Shown here: positions 58,201-64,000 of the stretch, piece after piece
Numbering within the stretch: position 1 is the stretch's first letter
Layout: each line of letters starts with the position of its first letter
Origin: Coniferiporia sulphurascens
Taxonomy: Eukaryota; Basidiomycota; Agaricomycetes; Hymenochaetales; Hymenochaetaceae
Assembly: GCA_002794785.1 (NCBI GenBank)
Contig: NBBA01000003.1
Span: 248,001 to 312,000 of the forward strand
DNA: 64,000 nt
Direction of reading: 5' to 3'
Notes under the pieces: generated by a model
Seen by the model: only the letters and a program-made list of their open reading frames with translations
Told to the model about the DNA's origin: nothing
Databases searched by the model: none
Made by a program: the position numbers and the translations under genes

Positions 58201-59552
58201 TCTGATTTCCCCATAGTATACGTCCCTTTTTTGTCGCCGCCTGCCGCCAATGTGTCGGGAAACACGCACTTCAAGCCCTCCTGCTGTCGACCACGTAGCA
58301 CACTCAAAGAAGCTCTCGACACGTCCTTGCACGTTCTAACAAAACATAAGGGTTCTCTGCCTCGCGCATTAAATGACTGGGCGAAGCTGGACAATTTATG
58401 GCTAATCGCTTCATCGATATGGGGAACCTGCAGGAACACGACTCGTAATTCTGCGTCTTCCCATACGCAAGTGGCATATTGCTTGCGTGCGTGCTACCCT
58501 TCTGATGCTGCAATTTCTACGATCCGTCTACCATATGGCTCAGGTGATCTGGGTAGAGGAAATCTGTCTTTTCTCCAGCCGCTGTCCTTGCGCCTGAGCT
58601 GGCCGAAGAACCGAAGGACCTGCCGCAGTCACCCTCACAGGCATAAGACACACGCGCTCGACGTCCTTACTCATATCGCGCCGAGTTTATCGATGCCTGC
58701 CTTCTTCTGTACGTCCGACGCGACTCATCACACCATAGAAGCTTTCCCCCCACCCCACTTCGCATTATTCGACCCAGGAATATGGCGGCCTATGCCGGTT
58801 CTCGCCTCGCCGGCAGTCCCGCGGTACGTCCGTGTACCGATGCACAGGGCGAATTTAGTTTGAATATTCTGCAATCCTGATGGTACGAAGGCCTCGCCCC
58901 CTGACTTGACTTTCACGAATTTGGATTGTCCCCGTGTACCACTTCGATTACGCGAAAACATACAAACACAGGAGAGAAGGGACAGTCTAATCTCAGATTT
59001 TATTTTGGATTGTATGTGTTGGTGGACAGACAGCGGCCGAACTTTACGGATCGACTTTTTCATTCATACTGTATTTCCCCGCGATCCTGTATACAGAGCA
59101 GAGCGCCCAAGCGGCTAGGCAGTTGGCACATCAATCTCGGAAATTTGTGGTGTATCCTCTTCATCACCTTTTCCCTTCGTTCGGGCCCATCACTGCATTC
59201 CACACAATTTCCCGGCGACTGTCGTTTCCCCTTTTTTACTTGTTGCTTCACGAGTGAAAATGTTGCCAGGCCAAGGGCATCGCATTGTACCGGTTTCTTT
59301 TGTGAATCCCTACATTCATTCTTTTCGTGATGCCGTTACAGCTGTCGCTTTATTGTAGGGTGTTACATCGCTAAACAGAGTGAGTAAACTACAACTGTCT
59401 CTGAAAGTTATAAAAGTCAGCAACTATGTATGTAAAGCCGTGCGAGCGAAAATTTACAATCCGGAAGTAAATTAAGTACGTGGTGAAAAGGAAAGTCACA
59501 AGAGCTAGAAGCGAGATGGATGCGTGGTGATAAGTTATATGATGCTTCAACT
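52218..59552. other. 7.3 kb gene-poor stretch
   Basis: No gene I can support. Open frames are short and overlap on both strands (for example 53841-54479 minus over 54067-54474 plus). Two isolated coding-like segments stand out on the minus strand: about 53005-52880 reads QLIVDVFNSGLPAYGLLFQL then ECLTTQEALGITSE, and about 56640-56495 reads VYAINMHRFVKKHLKDTADR then REMDQQFFPFEGLDVIPPTS to a stop. Neither could be extended through phase-consistent splices, and I recognise no family. I saw no reverse transcriptase, transposase or terminal repeats. Confidence 0.45.
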
Positions 59553-62500
59553 TTAAACAGAGGAATCGGATTCCCAACCCGCATCGACGAATGTCGGAAA
59601 CGGCATGGAGCCTGGGGCAGATGCCAAGAAATCAGAGTGCAGTGGGCCAAGGGTAGGTAAGTTGGGGTTATCAAATGTCTTTGGTTGGGGGACGTCATCA
59701 GGTTTCGGCGAAAGGAGAATACCATTGCAAGGCCTGTCCTCACCAGGGCTCAGCGGTGAGTTCTGAGCCGAAGCGGAAGAACCAAATGTCGGGTTACGCT
59801 GCAGGAGGTAAAGGTTTGAGTTCGAGGGGCCCGGAACAATAACGTCCTGTACACGCCGTGAGGAAGGTCTTCATGGTGAGGAAAAGACGCGGCTCACCTC
59901 TTCACCCGACGATGCGTCGAAGTCGTCGAACATGCTCTTCTTCACCCTAGCCTCAAACACGCGGACAGAGCGTTCAGATGTAGGTGCAAGGTCGATGGTG
60001 CTACTGTTGCCCTCAGTCCGCCTCGGAGAAACCATAGAAGAGCGTCCGCGGCGCCTGCGCTTGGGTGTAGTAGACTCGCTCACCGCAGACGGGTTCAGGT
60101 CCTCACAGTCTGGATCGGCAATGAGCGCAGCTGGCGCCCAGATGCGCTTTGATAGCGTCAATGGACTTGGCTTGGAAATAAGGCCGAAGCCCTTCAAGGT
60201 GGAAACTGTCAACTTTTTAGGCTTGCAGAAGGCCCCCTCCGTATTTTCCTCCTCGTATTCGTCCTCGTCCCCGTCGTCGTCGTCGGATGTCGGCGGAACG
60301 TCACGTGAGCCTGACGGATGCCTGGACCGCGAACCAATATCGACGACTTCTGGAGTGGTGCCGTGGCCATCGTTATTTTCCGGCGTCGCTGGGTGCTCAT
60401 CGGATGTTGCTTCGTCCGTGTCATCGTCAACGAGCATAGGCGTGCCATCGGATGAGTGAACCGAGCGCAGGGGGCTAGCCCGCCAGCGTGATACATGCAT
60501 AGGGTTTGGCCGTACGTTCAATAGGCCAGTGCGCTTTATTCCATCACCAAGAGGAGGCAACGTGGGGAGTGTAGGCCAGAATGTCTTGTCGCGGCGATCG
60601 TCACCATCCTCACTGAATGGCGGTGTCTCAAAGGGTGCGCTCACCGCGTCACTAGCCGCGCCTGGCCGCCCTCTCTTGCGACCGACCGACGCCGTACTGA
60701 TACCATCTGGTTCAGCAGGCCTCTTTTGACCGCTCCTCGATGCGCTCCTGTCAAGAGGTTCGTGAAGAGGTATATCATCCGCGCTCTCAACCTTTATCTG
60801 GTCACCACCGCGCTCGCGGAACTTCGCACTCGGAACGTGAGCTCGTGCACTGGGGCTGGAACCACTCTTTTGTGGAGTGGAAGGCAATGTGTTAACCTTA
60901 CGCCTTTTTGATGTCCTCGCACACTGAGCCTCGGCCTCCTGCTCCTGTTCGTTTTCCCTACTCCGTTTGAGCTGCGCCAATCGCGCCGCTTTGAGCTTAT
61001 GGTCAAATGTGGACATGGAGGCATGGTTTACATTGTGAATCGACTCTGCAGGTGTATTTTCACGAGTAGAGGAGAAGCGAGATCCTGGAGTCGGGGTTCG
61101 ATGAGGCCAAGAAGCACCATAGATCAAGAGATGCCGGTGGCACCTACAACGGATATTTTTAAGTTTACCCCACTGGCCTAGACAGAGGGACAAAACTCAC
61201 CTGGGGCAATCTTCTTTGCCATCTTTCACCTTCTCCTTGCGCGAAAGTGTAGGATCACCGACAGGCAAAGGATTCGTGCAAGTGACACAAGCTGGGATAG
61301 ACGGAACTACCTCTTGCTGCGGGGCTTCCTTTTCCACCGCCGTCGCCGTCACTACTGCCGCAACCTTCGATGCAATCGAGGGACGCCCACGAGCAGCCGC
61401 TTTCTCAACAGACTTCTCCTCCGCTTTGCCCGCACCAACAGTGACTGAGCCGTCGGGTAATGGGTGCTTCCTTGGCCTACCGCGTGGCCTCGGGCCGGGT
61501 GGCGGCGTAGGTATAGGTGCAGGCTCAGACTTGCGAGGTCGAAGCGATAGCCTCGTCGATCCTACAGCGCTAGTGGACGCACGAGAGTTGGATTGTGCAG
61601 GTGATGCTGAGCCTCCAACAAAAGGTGGCGTTGGTAAGTGTGAGGCGCTACCAGCTAATGAAGCCTCCCTGGCCTTTTGGCTGCGGGTGGCCGCAGGCTT
61701 GGGGGAAGACTCTTCATTAGATTGTATATTTAACTGGGCAGGCTGAGCCTTGGGGGGTCGACCGCGTCTTGGTCTTGTGATTGAGGGCGCCGGACCTGAC
61801 CTCTCGGAGTCAATCACACACTTCGGGGACGAAGACAACGTCGTAGCCTCAGAAACCTCAGTAAGTGTGGTAGTCGCCACACTTTCGGCACGAGCCTTCG
61901 TCACTGGCTGGGGGTCTTCATCGTCGCCATCTTCATCGCTGTCGTCACTGTCGTCTTGCTGCTCTGGTATGACAAGATAGACACCCCGACGCGTCCTGCG
62001 TTCATTGAGGTTCACCTGCTCTTTTCCTTTCCGCGAATCTTCGGATACAACGGAAGTCGAATCAGAATCAGTGTCATTGTCTACCTCTGAGTCGTCATTA
62101 TCCTGCGTTGATGGCGCATCATCATCGACCTGTGGCGAAAATCCTCCTTTCCCCCGACGTTCACAAGTCTCACAAAGACAATGACGATTGTTCTTCCCGA
62201 CTTATAAGAGGTGCGCAATAGCCATAAGATAAGTAAGCAGACACTACGAATTGAAAAGGTTAAGGACGCACAGTAACCTTCCCCATAGTGCGCAGTCAAC
62301 TCCTGACCAAGGGCTATAGGCTTGATTGCACGAAAGGTTATATATCGACCATTTCGAAAGAGCTCGCAATTGTTGTCGCAGTCGTGCTGCTCAGAAGAGT
62401 AAGCTCAAACTATCCACCGTTAGAAATGCCACGACCTTGACTAACATTCACGAATCGGGCCGGCCCCAAAAACAAATGGTTTTTCTTCAGTTGCTTGGAA

Positions 62501-63315
62501 TGAATTACACTAAAGTCGCGACGCATGCCCCCGTCGTTTCGTGACCCCGCCCGTTTCAGCTCCCTGTCCTCTTCCTCAGTCAGGTCCGCCATCGAGCCCT
62601 TCAGCTCTGAAATCAGGAAACCGGGTTGCATTGGACGCATTGCCAGTATGCAAAGCTCATTTTTTCCCGTGATTCCGGAGTAACGGGACGTTTGGGCAAT
62701 TTCGATAGAACCAGTGGGCAAAAACAGCTCCAAGTAACGGGACGCGTGACTACCGTGGGCGATTAGCTGTGTGTTACATATGAACAATGGGCGGTAAAAA
62801 AGAACACACGTGGCAAACGCGTTGATTTGACTCTGCTCGTAGTCCCTGATAAAATAGAGGACGGACGGAAGCCTGTGTAGGACGTTCGGGAATTAATAGC
62901 AGACGCGACAAGGGCGACGGGGAATACTCGCTCGAGAAGCTCGTTCACGGCTTGCTTGATGGCCATGGAGGCACTTGTACGCGCACGGGTAAGCTGAGGA
63001 CAAGGACACGTCATGTGAGCAGAAACGCATTAGGTATAGCAACGGCAGACGCACCCGCTGAACGATTGCGAGTATGTCGGCCGTATCCGTCTTCGGCAAG
63101 CGACGAAAGGGGTCCATTCTGTGCACGAGCAGAGACGGCGTTGAACCCAGACTACCGAGCTTTTCAATAAAGAGGTGGCTGAGATAGTCATCGTCGCGCG
63201 CGAGGTCGCGCATGTTCATACTCTTGGTGAACTTCCATGCGACGAGGCCGGACACGGTAGACGAGCCGGGCTGTTGGTCTGCCGCGGGGGACGGTTTGTT
63301 GGGTTTGCGCACCAT
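59553..63315 (-). CDS. SET9: Histone H4-K20 methyltransferase, SET9/Suv4-20 family
   Basis: Chromatin enzyme methylating histone H4 lysine 20, roughly 1,000 residues. ATG at 63315 (MVRKPNKPSPAADQQPGS); an in-frame Met at MNMRDLARDDDYLSHLFIEK, the conserved N-terminal helix, is an alternative. Then VHRMDPFRRLPKTDTADILA and the SET domain: IEIAQTSRYSGITGKNELCI, LISELKGSMADLTEEEDREL, RRDFSVIHSKQLKKNHLFLG, PARFVN spliced to the NHDC-type segment, and LTAHYGEGY followed by the post-SET Cys cluster (CLCETCERRGKGGF). Next is a long disordered region with AT-hook-like PRRGRPPK and RPRGRPRKHP motifs, then a second zinc element CVTC...CPRC-HRHLLIYGASWPHR, typical of fungal SET9, split by an intron. The C-terminal exon was recovered across a GTGAGC intron: DVIVPGPSNSNLYLLQRNPT to VDAGWESDSSV, stop at 59553-59555. 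Confidence 0.9.
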
Positions 63316-64000
63316 GAGGACGTGTCGTGAGGGGAAGGGATAAGGAAGGGACGGTGTACGCGACACGAGCGCGAAGAGGAAGGGACTGCGCAGCGGCAGG
63401 GGAGAACGACGAGCAGCAGCGGGCGCGGAGATGAGAGGAGAGAAAGGGAGCCTGGCTGTGAAAATGCGAAATCGGGGGCGTTACGTGACCTCGCGTGTCT
63501 CCCTCTCCCATTTGTAGTATTATGACGATTCACAGCCACGTATGGTATGCCGTCGAGACGATCTTGTTGCAGCCCGCAACAGCGACGCCGGGCCACCACC
63601 ACCCGCGCTCTTGTTTGCCCTGCGCACAAGGCCACGGCCACGGCCTCGCCATACGGCTCTGCCGCCCGAAACCGCTCAACAAAAACCCCTGCTGCCTCTG
63701 TATATCAGTGGGCCTAGTGCACCGCCCCTGGTCGGTGGAACGCATCTTGCGACCTTAATCTGCCCGCGTTCTCTTGTGTTCGTGTCTCACCTTAAGGTTC
63801 CTTTCCTGGCGGGGCCCGCACACATCCGGCAGAGCGTGATGTGGCACCCGCTTAAGATCTTTCCTATCTGTCCATTGTCCATTCTATGTATAATCTAAAT
63901 TGCTCTAATGCTTGGCATGTCTAAACTATCATCGTCCATGCGATAGTCAGTTCCGGAAAGTAAACAAAGTAATGAGGCTACCAGGGGACGGGTATATGGG
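63316..64000. other. Right-edge intergenic sequence
   Basis: Promoter side of the SET9 gene; pyrimidine-rich on the sense strand near 63360-63430. The open frame at 63542-63898 shows no family resemblance and runs near the window edge; not called. Confidence 0.45.

Noticed and set aside
58141..58863. 240-residue open frame on the plus strand
   Set aside because: No conserved motif, Pro/Ser/His-rich composition throughout, and equally open frames on the opposite strand.
1..64000. Transposons, CRISPR arrays, viral insertions or biosynthetic clusters
   Set aside because: No transposase, reverse transcriptase, long terminal repeats, regularly spaced repeats or core biosynthetic enzymes were found on either strand.

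Overview
This is a 64 kb piece of nuclear DNA from a filamentous basidiomycete, most likely an Agaricomycete. Every recognisable gene is broken by short introns of about 50-60 nt with GT-AG (occasionally GC-AG) ends. Several gene families are typical of mushroom-forming fungi: DUF6534 membrane proteins, lineage-expanded 7TM proteins, a PARP-zinc-finger/HIRAN Rad5-type helicase and a SET9-type H4K20 methyltransferase. There is no sign of a prokaryote, plasmid, virus or intact transposon. All calls come from reading translations and splice signals by eye; no database search was run.

Layout. 1-10 kb is a membrane-protein neighbourhood: a 7TM receptor-like gene cut by the left edge, an SVOP/SV2-type MFS transporter, a DUF6534 protein, a tRNA-Met(CAU), and a second copy of the 7TM gene. 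10.5-18.4 kb holds COG5 (Golgi tethering), an unrecognised Gly/His-rich protein and a WDR68/DCAF7 WD40 protein with a polyglutamine tract. 18.8-25.3 kb holds two tandem MFS sugar transporters on the minus strand; the second has a nearly intron-free 3' half. 25.3-28.7 kb has no convincing gene. 28.7-32.9 kb holds palmitoyl-protein thioesterase, a mitochondrial pyruvate carrier subunit, an Apq12-like nuclear-envelope protein and a small conserved protein with a Cys-rich C-terminus. 32.9-36 kb is empty. 36-39.7 kb holds an HMG-box transcription factor and a CTR copper transporter. 40.3-52.2 kb is a dense housekeeping block: Rad5/HLTF-like helicase, ARPC4, nuclear FKBP isomerase, CCT6 (chaperonin zeta) and an SDR oxidoreductase. 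52.2-59.5 kb is a long stretch with no gene I can support. 59.6-63.3 kb holds a SET9/Suv4-20 H4K20 methyltransferase. The last 0.7 kb is empty.

The genes do not form one pathway. Recurrent architecture is visible: five head-to-head gene pairs are separated by only about 0.2-0.4 kb, so they probably share bidirectional promoters. The most notable observations are two GC-AG introns in the Rad5-like gene (one splits the Walker A motif, the other the RING finger), loss or gain of four consecutive introns between the tandem sugar transporters, a 19-nt microexon, and a shared TATA plus C-rich leader in both transporter copies. I did not find a clearly undescribed multi-gene system.
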